From Reyranellaceae bacterium (GTDB taxonomy: Bacteria; Pseudomonadota; Alphaproteobacteria; Reyranellales; Reyranellaceae), in the NCBI GenBank assembly GCA_022844045.1, contig JALHMM010000044.1, forward strand, positions 1 through 49,677: a stretch of DNA of 49,677 nt, written 5' to 3'. Under the pieces are notes generated by a model. It was given only the letters and a program-made list of their open reading frames with translations, had not been told where the DNA came from and did no database searches. A program made the position numbers and the translations under genes. Positions 31,515 to 42,174 of this stretch are shown here, in pieces (the first letter of the stretch is position 1; each line of letters starts with the position of its first letter).

Positions 31515-32426
31515 TCAGGCCGCGGGCGGCAGGCTCACCCATTCCGGCACGATCGGATTCAGCGTCGCTTCGCCGGCTGTCAGCTTTGCCCCGGAGCCGC
31601 GCGCTTTGTCGAGCGCCTCGAGCCGCAGCAGCGCCAGACCCTGCGTGCCCAAGCCCGAGCGCATCTCGCCGGCCTCCTGGCCGTTGATCGTCACCACCGT
31701 GCCGGGTGCCGGCATCGGGCCGTCGACGGCTACCGGCAACAGGCGCTTCTTCACCAGCCCGCGATACTTGGTGCGGGCGGTAAGCTCCTGGCCCATGTAG
31801 CAGCCCTTCTTCCAGTCGACACCATGCAGCTCGTCGAAGCCGCTTTCGAGCAGCAGCGCCTTCTCGACCGGCAGGTCGCGGCTGCCATCCGGCACACCCA
31901 GGGTCAGGCGCACATGGTCCCAGGACTCGAACGGCGCCGGCGCGAAGCCGCGCGTCGGCAGCATGGTGGCGATGTGACCATCAGGCGCGATCACTCGCAC
32001 GCCCAGGCCGGACAGGCGCGGATCGACATAGGCGACGGCGTCGTCGATCGCGATCGCCGCACCCGGTTCGTCGCGCAGTCCCAGCGCGGCGGCGGCGCCC
32101 ACGCCATGCGCGGCGGCGACTTCCCAACCGGTGCCGCGATTCTCGACCGTCACCTTCGAGCGCAGCTTGTACATCGTGAGCTTCTTGGCGAGGTCGGCGG
32201 CGCGGTCGCGCTCGACCTCGAGCAGCAGCGTGTTGCCCGCCTCGACGATGAACATATCGAACAGGAAGCGGCCCTGCGGCGTGAGCAGCGCGGCGTAGAT
32301 CGCCCGATCGGGCGCCACGCGGCCGACGTCGTTCGACACCAGCCCCTGCAGGAAGTCGCGGCGGTCATCGCCCGACACCGCGACCACGCCGCGGTGACCG
32401 AGGGACGAGAAACTGAGCGCCGTCAT
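31515..32426 (-). CDS. ygfZ: YgfZ/GcvT-domain folate-binding protein
   Basis: A 303-residue YgfZ (IBA57-like) protein that uses tetrahydrofolate to support maturation or repair of iron-sulfur enzymes such as MiaB. The diagnostic motif K-G-C-Y-x-G-Q-E is WKKGCYMGQELTARTKYRG near 207-225, with the essential Cys. The N-terminal FLQGLVSNDVGRV and LTPQGRFLFDMFI match the aminomethyltransferase fold. It probably shares a transcript with the DUF1028 gene and diverges from pyrC. Confidence 0.92.
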   Translation of the reverse strand: MTALSFSSLGHRGVVAVSGDDRRDFLQGLVSNDVGRVAPDRAIYAALLTPQGRFLFDMFIVEAGNTLLLEVERDRAADLAKKLTMYKLRSKVTVENRGTGWEVAAAHGVGAAAALGLRDEPGAAIAIDDAVAYVDPRLSGLGVRVIAPDGHIATMLPTRGFAPAPFESWDHVRLTLGVPDGSRDLPVEKALLLESGFDELHGVDWKKGCYMGQELTARTKYRGLVKKRLLPVAVDGPMPAPGTVVTINGQEAGEMRSGLGTQGLALLRLEALDKARGSGAKLTAGEATLNPIVPEWVSLPPAA

Positions 32427-32528
32427 GGTCGCTGAACTCCTGATGGTCTTGACCCATGAAGGTGGGCAGCGAACGCGCCGCCCGCAAGGGCCTTTCGCGC
32501 ATCAGGTGCGCGGGCTATCAAGCCTTCA

Positions 32529-32558
32529 CTCCCTCTCCCCGCAGGCGGGGAGAGGGAG
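32529..32558. repeat. Single 30-bp palindrome CTCCCTCTCCCCGC/GCGGGGAGAGGGAG
   Basis: A near-perfect palindrome about CAGG, 17 bp before the pyrC ATG; the 3' arm partly overlaps the purine-rich region leading to the ribosome-binding site, so it could affect translation. It is the same unit as the ends of the element at 12012. Confidence 0.75.
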
Positions 32559-32575
32559 GTAATCGGGAGCAGGGC

Positions 32576-33922
32576 ATGGCGGACAACTACGATCTGATCG
32601 TCGCTGGCGGCGAGTGTTTCACCACGGCGGGGTTGGTGCGGGCCGATATTGGCGTCCGCGGCGGCCGCTTCGTGGCGATCGGCGATCTGTCGGCGGCGTC
32701 GGCTGGCGAGCGTTTCGATGCGCGCGGGCTGACCGTGCTGCCCGGCGTGATCGACAGCCAGGTGCATTTCCGCGAGCCCGGGCTGGAGCACAAGGAGGAC
32801 CTCGAAAGCGGCACGCGCGGCGCTGTGCTCGGCGGCGTCACCGCCGTGTTCGAGATGCCCAACACCAAGCCCAGCACGCTGACCGCCGAGGATCTCGCGG
32901 CCAAGCTGGCGCTGGCCAAGGGCCGGGCCTGGTGCGACTACGCCTTCTACATGGGCGGCTCGGCCGAGAACGTCGAACAGTTGCCGATGCTGGAGCGCCT
33001 GCCGGGCTGCTGCGGCGTGAAGGTCTTCATGGGCGCCTCGACTGGCACCTTGCTGGTCCCCGATGATCCGACGCTCGATCGCATTCTCGCCCACGGCGCG
33101 CGCCGCATGGCGGTGCATTGCGAGGACGAGGAGCGCATGAACGCGCGCAAGCATCTGGGCAAGGTGCCGGGCGCCACGGCGCATCTGCATCCCGTCATGC
33201 GCGATGTCGAGTCGGCGCTGATCGCAACGCAGCGCCTGATCCGCCTGGCACGCAAGCACGGCCGGCGGGTGCATGTGCTGCACGTGACGACCGAGGAGGA
33301 GATGGCTTTCCTCGCCGATCACAAGGACGTCGCCAGCGTCGAGGCCACGCCGCAGCATCTCACCTTGTTCGCACCGGATTGCTACGACCGGCTGGGTACC
33401 TTCGCGCAGATGAACCCGCCGATCCGCGAAGCCCGCCATCGCGAGGGGCTGTGGCGCGCGGTGCGCGACGGCACGGTCGATGTCATCGGCTCCGATCACG
33501 CGCCGCATACAAAGGAGGAGAAGTCGCAGCCGTTCCCGAACTCACCCTCCGGGATGCCCGGCGTGCAGACCCTGCTGCCGCTGCTGCTCGATCATCTCGC
33601 CGCCGGCCGCTTGACGTTGGCGCGCCTGGTCGACCTGACGTCGGGCGGCGCGCAGCGTATCTTCGGCCTGGCGCGCAAGGGTCGCATCGCGTTGGGCTAC
33701 GACGCGGATCTCACCGTGGTCGATCTGAAGTCGAAGCGCGAAATCACCGAGAAATGGATGGCGACCAAATCGGGCTGGACGCCGTATGCCGGCATGACGG
33801 TGACCGGCTGGCCCAAGGCGACGATCATCCGCGGCCGCGTGGTGATGCGCGAGGATGAGCTGATCGGCCCGCCGGCGGGCGAGGCGCTGCGCTTCATGGA
33901 GACGCTGCGGCCAGAAGTCTGA
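32576..33922 (+). CDS. pyrC: Dihydroorotase-family amidohydrolase (QxH variant)
   Basis: A 448-residue cyclic amidohydrolase resembling class I dihydroorotase, the third step of pyrimidine synthesis. Order of motifs: LPGVIDSQVHFREPGLEHKE (about 52-71), the carboxylysine-region CCGVKVFMGASTG, HVLHVTTEEEM with a metal His, and VDVIGSDHAPHTKEEK with the catalytic Asp. In canonical enzymes the first motif is H-x-H; here the first position is Gln (SQVHF), as in a subgroup of alphaproteobacterial proteins. No pyrB is next to it. The start at 32576 has GGGAG upstream. Confidence 0.87.
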   Translation: MADNYDLIVAGGECFTTAGLVRADIGVRGGRFVAIGDLSAASAGERFDARGLTVLPGVIDSQVHFREPGLEHKEDLESGTRGAVLGGVTAVFEMPNTKPSTLTAEDLAAKLALAKGRAWCDYAFYMGGSAENVEQLPMLERLPGCCGVKVFMGASTGTLLVPDDPTLDRILAHGARRMAVHCEDEERMNARKHLGKVPGATAHLHPVMRDVESALIATQRLIRLARKHGRRVHVLHVTTEEEMAFLADHKDVASVEATPQHLTLFAPDCYDRLGTFAQMNPPIREARHREGLWRAVRDGTVDVIGSDHAPHTKEEKSQPFPNSPSGMPGVQTLLPLLLDHLAAGRLTLARLVDLTSGGAQRIFGLARKGRIALGYDADLTVVDLKSKREITEKWMATKSGWTPYAGMTVTGWPKATIIRGRVVMREDELIGPPAGEALRFMETLRPEV

Positions 33923-33924
33923 TC

Positions 33925-34046
33925 CCTTCCCCCGGAGGGGGAAGGTGCCCGAAGGGCGGAAGGGGGATGTCGAAGACGAACAACGGAGTCCGTCTTCGAC
34001 ATCCCCCATCCGTCGCTGCGCGCCACCTTCCCCCTCCGGGGGAAGG
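33925..34046. repeat. Palindromic element, 122 bp, subfamily 1
   Basis: CCTTCCCCCGGAGGGGGAAG ends, GCCCGAAGGGC stem and GGGGGATGTCGAAGACGA arm with its partner GTCTTCGACATCCCCC. It begins 2 bp after the pyrC stop and ends 25 bp before the AcuI-like start. Confidence 0.88.
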
Positions 34047-34071
34047 TTAAAGAGAAGAGGAGAAAGCGAGT

Positions 34072-35067
34072 ATGACGACGTTCAAGGCGCTGGTGTCGGA
34101 GCAGGGCGCCGATCGCAAGGTGACGAGCGCGGTGCGCGAGCTCGACGCGGCGCAACTGCCTGATGGCGACGTGACGGTGAAGGTCGAGTACTCGACCTTG
34201 AACTATAAGGACGGGTTGGTGCTGACCTCGGGTGGCGGGCTGGTGAAGACCTGGCCGCATGTCGGCGGCATCGACTTCGCGGGCACCGTCGAGGAGTCAT
34301 CGAACGCCGGCTTCAAGCCCGGCGACCGCGTCGTGCTCAATGGCTATCGCGTCGGCGAGCTGCATTGGGGTGGTTACACGACCAAGGCGCGGGTGAAGGG
34401 CGACTGGCTGGTGAAGCTGCCGGCGGCGATCTCGACCAAGCGCGCCATGGCGATCGGCACCGCCGGCTACACCTCGATGCTCTGCGTCGCGGCGCTGGAG
34501 CGGCGTGGGCTGAAGCCGTCGCAGGGCGAGGTGCTGGTCACCGGCGCGGCTGGCGGCGTCGGCAGCGTCGCGGTCGCGATCCTGGCCAAGCTCGGCTACC
34601 AGGTCGTCGCCGCCACCGGCCGGCCGAGCGAGGCCGACTATCTCAAGGGCCTGGGCGCGGCGACGATCATGGAGCGCAAGGAGCTGACCGAGGCGCCCGA
34701 CCGGCCATTGCTTTCGGAGCGCTTCGCTGGCGTCGTCGACACAGTCTCTGGCGTCATGCTGGCGCGCGCACTGGCGATGGTGAAGTACGGCGGCGCGGCG
34801 GCGGTCTGCGGCCTGGCCGGCGGTCCAGCGTTCCCGGGCAACATCCTGCCCTTCATCCTGCGCGGCGTGTCGGTGCTGGGCATCGAATCGGTGATGCTGC
34901 CGATGGCGCCACGCGTCGAGGCCTGGAAGCGCCTGGCCACCGACCTGCCGCTCGACAAGCTCGACGCCATGGTGGTGGGCGCGACGCTCGCCGACTTGCC
35001 CGGCCTGGCGCCGAAGATCCTCAAGGGCGAGGTGCGCGGCCGCGTCGTCGTCGACGTCAACGCGTAG
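34072..35067 (+). CDS. acuI: AcuI/YhdH-type quinone oxidoreductase-like (acrylyl-CoA reductase family)
   Basis: A 331-residue zinc-free MDR reductase. STLNYKDGLVLTSGGGLVKT and WPHVGGIDFAGTVEES are near-diagnostic of the AcuI/YhdH group; the NADPH loop is VTGAAGGVGSVAVAILAKLG with YQVVAATGRPSEADYLKGLG. AcuI reduces acryloyl-CoA to propionyl-CoA in acrylate, DMSP or 3-hydroxypropionate metabolism. The group assignment is firm, the natural substrate is not. AAGAGAAGAGGAGAAAG provides the ribosome-binding site. The nearby PaaI thioesterase and omega-aminotransferase are compatible with C3 metabolism. Confidence 0.88.
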   Translation: MTTFKALVSEQGADRKVTSAVRELDAAQLPDGDVTVKVEYSTLNYKDGLVLTSGGGLVKTWPHVGGIDFAGTVEESSNAGFKPGDRVVLNGYRVGELHWGGYTTKARVKGDWLVKLPAAISTKRAMAIGTAGYTSMLCVAALERRGLKPSQGEVLVTGAAGGVGSVAVAILAKLGYQVVAATGRPSEADYLKGLGAATIMERKELTEAPDRPLLSERFAGVVDTVSGVMLARALAMVKYGGAAAVCGLAGGPAFPGNILPFILRGVSVLGIESVMLPMAPRVEAWKRLATDLPLDKLDAMVVGATLADLPGLAPKILKGEVRGRVVVDVNA

Positions 35068-35085
35068 CGCATGATTCGACTGATC

Positions 35086-35139
35086 TGTCATTCCGAGCGC
35101 GGCGAGGAATCTAGATCCCTCGCTGCGCTCGGGATGACA
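35086..35139. repeat. Imperfect palindrome, TGTCATTCCGAGCGC family
   Basis: A 54-bp near-palindrome around TCTAGATC with the same arms as the 29-bp stem at 15481-15545; the left arm carries a few changes (TTCC, GGCGAGGAAT). It sits between the AcuI-like gene and the LysR gene. Confidence 0.8.
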
Positions 35140-35152
35140 GTGCGGTGAGACC

Positions 35153-36019
35153 ATGCCCGCGCGCCTGCCGCCGCTGGGTGCCATCGAGGCCTTCGCGGCG
35201 GCGGCGCGCACGCTCTCCTTTACCGAGGCCGCGCGCGAGCTGAACCTCACCGCCTCGGCGATCAGCCGGCGCGTGGCGCAGCTCGAGCACACGCTCGAGG
35301 TGGCGCTGTTTCATCGCGTCACGCGTGGCCTGCGGCTGACCACGGCGGGCGAGAGCTACCTCGCCGCGATCGCGCCGGCGTTGGAGCAGCTGCGCGCCGC
35401 CGGCGCGGCGCTGGCGCCGGCCGCGCGTGGCGGCACGGTGCGGCTCGCGACCTTGCCGTCCTTCGCCGCGCTTTGGTTGTTCCCGCGGCTGGCCGCCTTG
35501 GAGGTGGCGCATCCCGGCATCGACCTGCGCGTCTCGACCGTGGCGCGCGCGCCCGATGCGACACGCGACGATATCGATCTCGCCGTCGCCATCGGCACCG
35601 GCGATTGGCGCGACTGGGCTTCGCAGAAGTTGATGGCGATGCGCTGCCGCCCTGTCTGCGCGCCATCCTTGCGTGAGAGCCTGCGCAAGCCCGCCGATCT
35701 CGAACGTCACACTTTGCTGGGCGTCAGCCAGCCGCGGGGTTTCTGGCGGCGCTGGTGCCGCGAGGCCGGGCTGCCGCCGTTCGCGCCGCGCCGGACCTTA
35801 CGCTTCGACGGCCTGCATCTGCTCTACGAGGCGGCCGCGAGCGGCCTGGGCGTGGCGCTGGCCTTCGACGATCTGGTCGCGCCCTATCTCGCCGATGGTC
35901 GCTTGGTTGAGCCGTTCGACCACAGCTTCGTGCCCGACCAGGCGTATCACCTGCTGGCGCGGCCGGGCGAACGGCGCCGCGCCGTGCGCATCGTGCGCGA
36001 CTGGCTGCTGCGGGCCTGA
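35153..36019 (+). CDS. LysR-family transcriptional regulator (GcvA-like)
   Basis: A 288-residue LysR regulator of the GcvA type. The winged helix-turn-helix is LPPLGAIEAFAAAARTLSFT with EAARELNLTASAISRRVAQLE, about residues 5-45; the effector domain starts near 92 (GTVRLATLPSFAALWLFPRL). TRGLRLTTAGESYL is the linker signature. It is oriented with the AcuI-like gene and 85 bp behind it, so a divergent target is not evident; the thioesterase gene 75 bp downstream is the nearest candidate. Confidence 0.9.
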   Translation: MPARLPPLGAIEAFAAAARTLSFTEAARELNLTASAISRRVAQLEHTLEVALFHRVTRGLRLTTAGESYLAAIAPALEQLRAAGAALAPAARGGTVRLATLPSFAALWLFPRLAALEVAHPGIDLRVSTVARAPDATRDDIDLAVAIGTGDWRDWASQKLMAMRCRPVCAPSLRESLRKPADLERHTLLGVSQPRGFWRRWCREAGLPPFAPRRTLRFDGLHLLYEAAASGLGVALAFDDLVAPYLADGRLVEPFDHSFVPDQAYHLLARPGERRRAVRIVRDWLLRA

Positions 36020-36094
36020 CGCGTGCGCACGACGCACGCATGCGTGCGCGGTGTGCGTTTGTGCGAGAGGTTGGTGGGTCTGTAGCCGTGGGCC

Positions 36095-36505
36095 ATGTCG
36101 GATCTGCCTCAGGGATACACGCCGTTCGCGCGCTCCAGCCCGTTCCTCGACGCTGTGGGGCCATTGTTCCAGAAGATCGAGGGCGACACGCTGCTGCTTG
36201 GCCTGCGCATCGAGGAACGCCATTGCAATCGGCGCGGCTACGCGCATGGCGGTCTGCTGGTGACGCTCGCCGACCTGGTGCTCGGCTACAATCTCGTGCG
36301 CGCCAGCGGCAGCTCGGGTGGCACCACCGTGAACCTCAGCACCGATTTCGCCGGCGCCGCGCGGCTGGGCGATTGGGTCGAGGCGCGTGCCGACGTGCAG
36401 AAGGCCAAGGGCAGCGTCGCTTTCGCCAATTGCTATATCAGTGTCGGCGATCGCCGCATCGTGCGGGCCAGCGGCATCTTCCACATCGCCGAGCCGAAGG
36501 GCTGA
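36095..36505 (+). CDS. PaaI-family hotdog thioesterase
   Basis: A 136-residue single hotdog domain. NRRGYAHGGLLVTLADLVLG (about 44-63) is the central helix with the catalytic-region Asn, HGG and Asp of PaaI-type acyl-CoA thioesterases, and STDFAGAARLGDWVEARADV is the strand that follows. Active as a tetramer in the family; the acyl group is unknown. It converges with the Lrp gene, leaving 29 bp. Confidence 0.9.
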   Translation: MSDLPQGYTPFARSSPFLDAVGPLFQKIEGDTLLLGLRIEERHCNRRGYAHGGLLVTLADLVLGYNLVRASGSSGGTTVNLSTDFAGAARLGDWVEARADVQKAKGSVAFANCYISVGDRRIVRASGIFHIAEPKG

Positions 36506-36534
36506 GCGTTACGCCCCGCGGCCGCTCCGCGCGA

Positions 36535-37023
36535 TCATCGTCCCTCCTTGCGCAGGCGCTCGATCACCGCCGGCGGCGCGCCGCGGTCGACCACCTCGCG
36601 CAGGGCGAAGCTCGACTGGATGCGCGCGACGCGTGGCAGCATGGAGAGCTGCGTCTTGTGGATGCGCTCGAAGTCCTCGATGTCGCGCGCCAGCACCGTG
36701 AGCAGGTAGTCGTCGCTGCCCGACATCAGCAGGCAATACACCACCGACGTGCAGCGCTTCACCGCCTTCTCGAACGCGTCGAGCGCCGCCTCGCTCTGGC
36801 TGTCGAGCGTGATGCGCACCGAGACCGTGGTGGTGAAGCCGAGCTTGCGCAGGCCCAGCGCCGCCTGATAGCCGGTGATGACGCCCTGTTCCTCGAGCTG
36901 CTTTTGCCGCCGCGCCACCGCCGTGCTCGACAGGCCGACGCGCTCGGCGAGCTCGACATGGCTGGCGCGGGCGTCGGCGCAGAGGGCAGCGAGCAGGGCG
37001 ATATCGATGCGGTCGAGCGTCAT
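36535..37023 (-). CDS. Lrp/AsnC-family regulator
   Basis: A 162-residue Lrp-type regulator: an N-terminal helix-turn-helix (HVELAERVGLSSTAVARRQK, about 22-41), then the RAM ligand domain (TTTVSVRITLDSQS, CTSVVYCLLMSGSDDYLLTV). It is divergent from alanine dehydrogenase with a 129-bp region between, the arrangement seen for Lrp-type activators of alanine or lysine catabolism. I infer that alanine or a related amino acid is the effector and that it controls the ald gene and itself. Confidence 0.9.
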   Translation of the reverse strand: MTLDRIDIALLAALCADARASHVELAERVGLSSTAVARRQKQLEEQGVITGYQAALGLRKLGFTTTVSVRITLDSQSEAALDAFEKAVKRCTSVVYCLLMSGSDDYLLTVLARDIEDFERIHKTQLSMLPRVARIQSSFALREVVDRGAPPAVIERLRKEGR

Positions 37024-37026
37024 GGC

Positions 37027-37070
37027 GCCGGATTCGAGCGTGGGATTGCCATTCTACGACGGAATCCGGC
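37027..37070. promoter_or_regulatory. Inverted repeat, candidate Lrp operator between lrp and ald
   Basis: GCCGGATTC (37027-37035) and GAATCCGGC (37062-37070) are perfect 9-bp arms 26 bp apart, just upstream of the Lrp-type start. The spacing puts the arms about three helical turns apart, which suits a dimer-of-dimers regulator. No test of binding is possible here. Confidence 0.4.
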
Positions 37071-37152
37071 GTTTCGCGAGGGCGGCGCGAGCATCTTCGC
37101 CGGGAACGCAAACGGCGCGCGGGCGTAGCCTCTGGCATTAGGAGGTGGACCC

Positions 37153-38268
<1,116 letters not shown>

Positions 38269-38315
38269 CGCGAACTCGCCTAGTATCCACCGCGTCTCAT
38301 TTCGGGGAAGTCCAC

Positions 38316-39650
<1,335 letters not shown>

Positions 39651-39652
39651 TT

Positions 39653-39806
39653 CCTTCTCCCCGCGAAGGCGGGGAGAAGGTGCTGAGCGTTAGCGAGGCG
39701 GATGAGGGGCTTTCGAGCCTCTCATCCGCCTCGTTGCTTGTTGCGAGGACGAGAAGCCCCTCATCCGCCCTTCGGGCACCTTCTCCCCGCCTTCGCGGGG
39801 AGAAGG
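39653..39806. repeat. Palindromic element, 154 bp, CCTTCTCCCC variant, in a convergent gap
   Basis: Ends CCTTCTCCCCGCGAAGGCGG(GGAGAAGG) and the matching right end; inner arms include GCGGATGAGGGGCTTTCGAG on the left and AAGCCCCTCATCCGCC on the right, with GAGGCGGATGAG / CTCATCCGCCTC nested again. It fills the gap between the converging aminotransferase and hydrolase genes, and probably terminates both. Confidence 0.85.
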
Positions 39807-39809
39807 AAG

Positions 39810-40778
39810 CTATCCACCGAGCAGATGCCGCCGTACGTAGCCCTTGAAGTCTTCCATCGCCTGGGCGCGGGCTCGCTCGTTGGGCCCGCCGCTGACTCCC
39901 AAGGTGCGACAGGCGGCGATCACTTTCGTCGCCTGGCGACCGAGTTCCAGCCAGCCATCCGGTCCTGACGTGCCGACCACCGCACCGGTCGTCCGCTCGA
40001 CATAGGTGCCGTCGGCTTGCTGGACGGCGACGCAGCGCGCGTAGTTTTCGCCTGATGGCGTGTTGTAGGCCATGCCGCCGTCGAAGCCGTGCGGTGCGTC
40101 GGGATAGACCTTGACCTCGATACGGGCGCCGGCCTGGCGCAGCATCTCGCCATAGGTCGTGCACGGCTCGACGCCGGCATAGGTGTCGGCGCCGCCCAGC
40201 AAGAGGTAGATCGGCGCGCCCGTCGTGCGCGGCTGGTGATAGTGCACGTAGCAGGTCGGATAGATCGGGATGTGCAGCGCGTAGCGCAACCCGTCGGGCA
40301 GGCCTTTGTCCTGCAGCAGCCGTTCATGCGAGACCATCAGCGCCGAGACGCCGCCCTTGGAGAAGCCCATGATGCCGATGCGTTTGCTGTCGATGCGCGG
40401 GTGGGCGGCGAGCGCCTTGAGCGCGGCGATCGCATCGAGATTGAACGCCGCGCCGTCCACCGCCATCTGGTCGGTCACGGTCTGGCGCACGCCGCGCGGC
40501 CCAAACGAATCGATCTGCACCGCCGCGACACCCATCGCCACCAACTCGCGCGCGTACCGCCCATCGCGCCGTTCATTGATCCCGCTGCTGCCGTGATGGA
40601 TCACCATCGCCGGCACGACGCCCGAGCCCGCCGGCCAGGTGACGGTCGCGGTGATCTCAACCGGCTGGCCTCGATGCAGGCTGCCGAACGTGATGGTTTT
40701 CTGCTGGGCGGCAGCGGCCGCGGCAAGCGACGTCAGGAAGGCGACGAAAAGCCCGAGTCGGGCGAGAAAGATCGGCAT
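39810..40778 (-). CDS. Exported dienelactone-hydrolase-like alpha/beta-hydrolase
   Basis: A 322-residue secreted hydrolase. The signal peptide is MPIFLARLGLFVAFLTSLAA up to AAAAAQ. PAMVIHHGSSGINERRDGRY forms the oxyanion region, GIMGFSKGGVSAL supplies the nucleophile Ser in G-F-S-K-G, LLGGADTY the Asp and PDAPHGFDGGMAY the His. A Cys-rich C-terminal part (CTTYGE, ARCVAVQ, ACRTLG) may hold disulfides. Oriented toward the palindromic element and divergent from the lipoprotein pair. The substrate is unknown. Confidence 0.85.
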   Translation of the reverse strand: MPIFLARLGLFVAFLTSLAAAAAAQQKTITFGSLHRGQPVEITATVTWPAGSGVVPAMVIHHGSSGINERRDGRYARELVAMGVAAVQIDSFGPRGVRQTVTDQMAVDGAAFNLDAIAALKALAAHPRIDSKRIGIMGFSKGGVSALMVSHERLLQDKGLPDGLRYALHIPIYPTCYVHYHQPRTTGAPIYLLLGGADTYAGVEPCTTYGEMLRQAGARIEVKVYPDAPHGFDGGMAYNTPSGENYARCVAVQQADGTYVERTTGAVVGTSGPDGWLELGRQATKVIAACRTLGVSGGPNERARAQAMEDFKGYVRRHLLGG

Positions 40779-40868
40779 GGCGGCCACAGTTCGGCCCAGG
40801 ACTATGGCGAAATTTGCGCAGGTCGGGCACAGCCGGTAGACTCGACGCAACAAAGAGGGAGGTGCGCG

Positions 40869-41138
40869 ATGCGCAGGCGGATGGTCGTGCTCGGCGGGCT
40901 CTCGCTGCCAATGGCCCTGGCCGCGTGCGATTCCACGCCGACCAAGGCCGAGATCCTCAAGAAGGCGACCGGGCTCAAGACCAAGGAGGAGCTCGAGAAG
41001 GTGCTGGGCGTGCCGGCCAAGCTCGACAAGCTGGGCCCGCTCGAACGCTGGACCTACAACGCCAGCGATGGCGTCGTCGTCTTCACCATCGTGGCCGGCC
41101 GCGTCGCGCTCGACGAGACCGGAGATCGCAAGAAGTAG
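40869..41138 (+). CDS. Small lipoprotein with a BamE/SmpA-like fold
   Basis: An 89-residue lipoprotein: LPMALAAC ends in lipobox Cys20, so it should be membrane-anchored. The rest (LKKATGLKTKEELEKVLGVP, then WTYNASDGVVVFTIVAGRV) has the helix-helix-sheet order of BamE/SmpA small outer-membrane proteins, [T]-x-x-[EV]-x-x-x-L-G-x-P...W-x-Y...V-x-F. It is followed by a second protein with the same pattern 2 bp after its stop. Assignment to the fold is by pattern only. Confidence 0.6.
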   Translation: MRRRMVVLGGLSLPMALAACDSTPTKAEILKKATGLKTKEELEKVLGVPAKLDKLGPLERWTYNASDGVVVFTIVAGRVALDETGDRKK

Positions 41139-41140
41139 CC

Positions 41141-41452
41141 GTGCGCCGCGCCCTTGCGGCATTGCTGGTGGCGATCGTCACGGTCGCCGCACCGGCGCGC
41201 GCGCAGGATTTGCGCGGGCAAGAGCGGACGGTCACGCGCGCCGAGCTCGACGAGAAGGCCGAACCGGGCCGCACGACCGAGGAGGTGCGTGTTGCGCTCG
41301 GCCGGCCTCTGTACGCGCAGTGCGGCGGCCGAATCCAGATCTGGAGCTACCGTACCGACACCGGCCGCATCGATCTGATGTTCGTCGACAACGTGTTGAA
41401 GATGACGATCCTTGGCGGCGTTGGGATGTCGGCCGCCAAGGATCCGTGCTGA
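41141..41452 (+). CDS. Small exported protein with a BamE/SmpA-like fold
   Basis: A 103-residue protein starting at a GTG (41141) 2 bp after the lipoprotein stop, with GAGATCGCAAGAAG upstream. The signal peptide MRRALAALLVAIVTVAAPAR with ARAQ is cleaved by signal peptidase I. Mature part: EPGRTTEEVRVALGRPLYAQ, then IQIWSYRTDTGRIDLMFVDN, with the G-x-T-x-x-x-V-x-x-x-L-G-x-P...W-x-Y...L-x-F pattern of SmpA/OmlA domains. Two Cys (YAQCGG and the C-terminal KDPC) may form a disulfide. Probably paralogous to its neighbour. Confidence 0.65.
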   Translation: MRRALAALLVAIVTVAAPARAQDLRGQERTVTRAELDEKAEPGRTTEEVRVALGRPLYAQCGGRIQIWSYRTDTGRIDLMFVDNVLKMTILGGVGMSAAKDPC

Positions 41453-41455
41453 GCG

Positions 41456-42004
41456 TCAGTGGCGGCGATGGTGCGCTCCCCCGTCGGGGCGTCCGCCGCC
41501 ATAGCCGCGCAGCTCGGTATAGCGCCTCACCTGCTCGCCGCTCAGCAGGGCGAGTTGCGCCACATGGGCGCGCAGATGCGCCGCGCGCAGCGCCGCCTGC
41601 GTCGCGCCGATCGCCGCGCTCGTCGCGTCGATCGCCGTCGGCGTCGCCGCGCGCGACGTGAAGAGCCGCTCAAGGGCGGTTTCCTGCTCGATCAGCCTTT
41701 CGCCCAGCGCGCGGGCTTCGGCGCGCATCGCCTCGAAGATCGCCCGCGTCGCGCCGCGCTGCGCTTCGCTCAGGCCGAGCGCGTCGGCGTGCTCCAGCAC
41801 ATGCATCGGACCGGGATAGCCATTGAGTTCCGCCGGCAGCGCCAGGCCCATGCCTCGGCCCTCGCGCAGATCGGTGATCTGTTGCGGCGACAGCGCCTTG
41901 ATGGCGCGCGCCTCCATCCCGGCATACGGTGCATGGCTTTGCGCCAGGGCGCCGCTCGTCAGCGGCGCAATAATCAGGATCAGGGTGGCGGAAAGCAGGC
42001 GCAT
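41456..42004 (-). CDS. Spy/CpxP-like periplasmic LTxxQ protein
   Basis: A 182-residue exported protein with signal peptide MRLLSATLILIIAPLTSGALAQ. The mature chain is almost all helix: LSPQQITDLREGRGMGLALP, then ADALGLSEAQRGATRAIFEA with MRAEARALGERLIEQE and a final LLSGEQVRRYTELRGYG. The L-[ST]-x-x-Q pairs and long amphipathic helices are typical of Spy/CpxP chaperones and of metal-resistance sensors; the His-rich end (GGAHHRRH) might bind metal. GGGAGAG precedes the ATG. No two-component genes adjoin it. Confidence 0.75.
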   Translation of the reverse strand: MRLLSATLILIIAPLTSGALAQSHAPYAGMEARAIKALSPQQITDLREGRGMGLALPAELNGYPGPMHVLEHADALGLSEAQRGATRAIFEAMRAEARALGERLIEQETALERLFTSRAATPTAIDATSAAIGATQAALRAAHLRAHVAQLALLSGEQVRRYTELRGYGGGRPDGGAHHRRH

Positions 42005-42174
42005 GCTTCTCTCCCGGCAAACGGCGCGACGCGGTCTGCGGATCGCACGGAACAAGATCGAGGATCAATAGCGTCGTCGGCCACCGCCGAACTCCGCTTG
42101 TTCTCCGCGAAACGCCGTTCTAGGCTCGCGCCAATTGCGGTTCGTGAAAAGCCGCCGTTCTGGGAGGAAGATCG

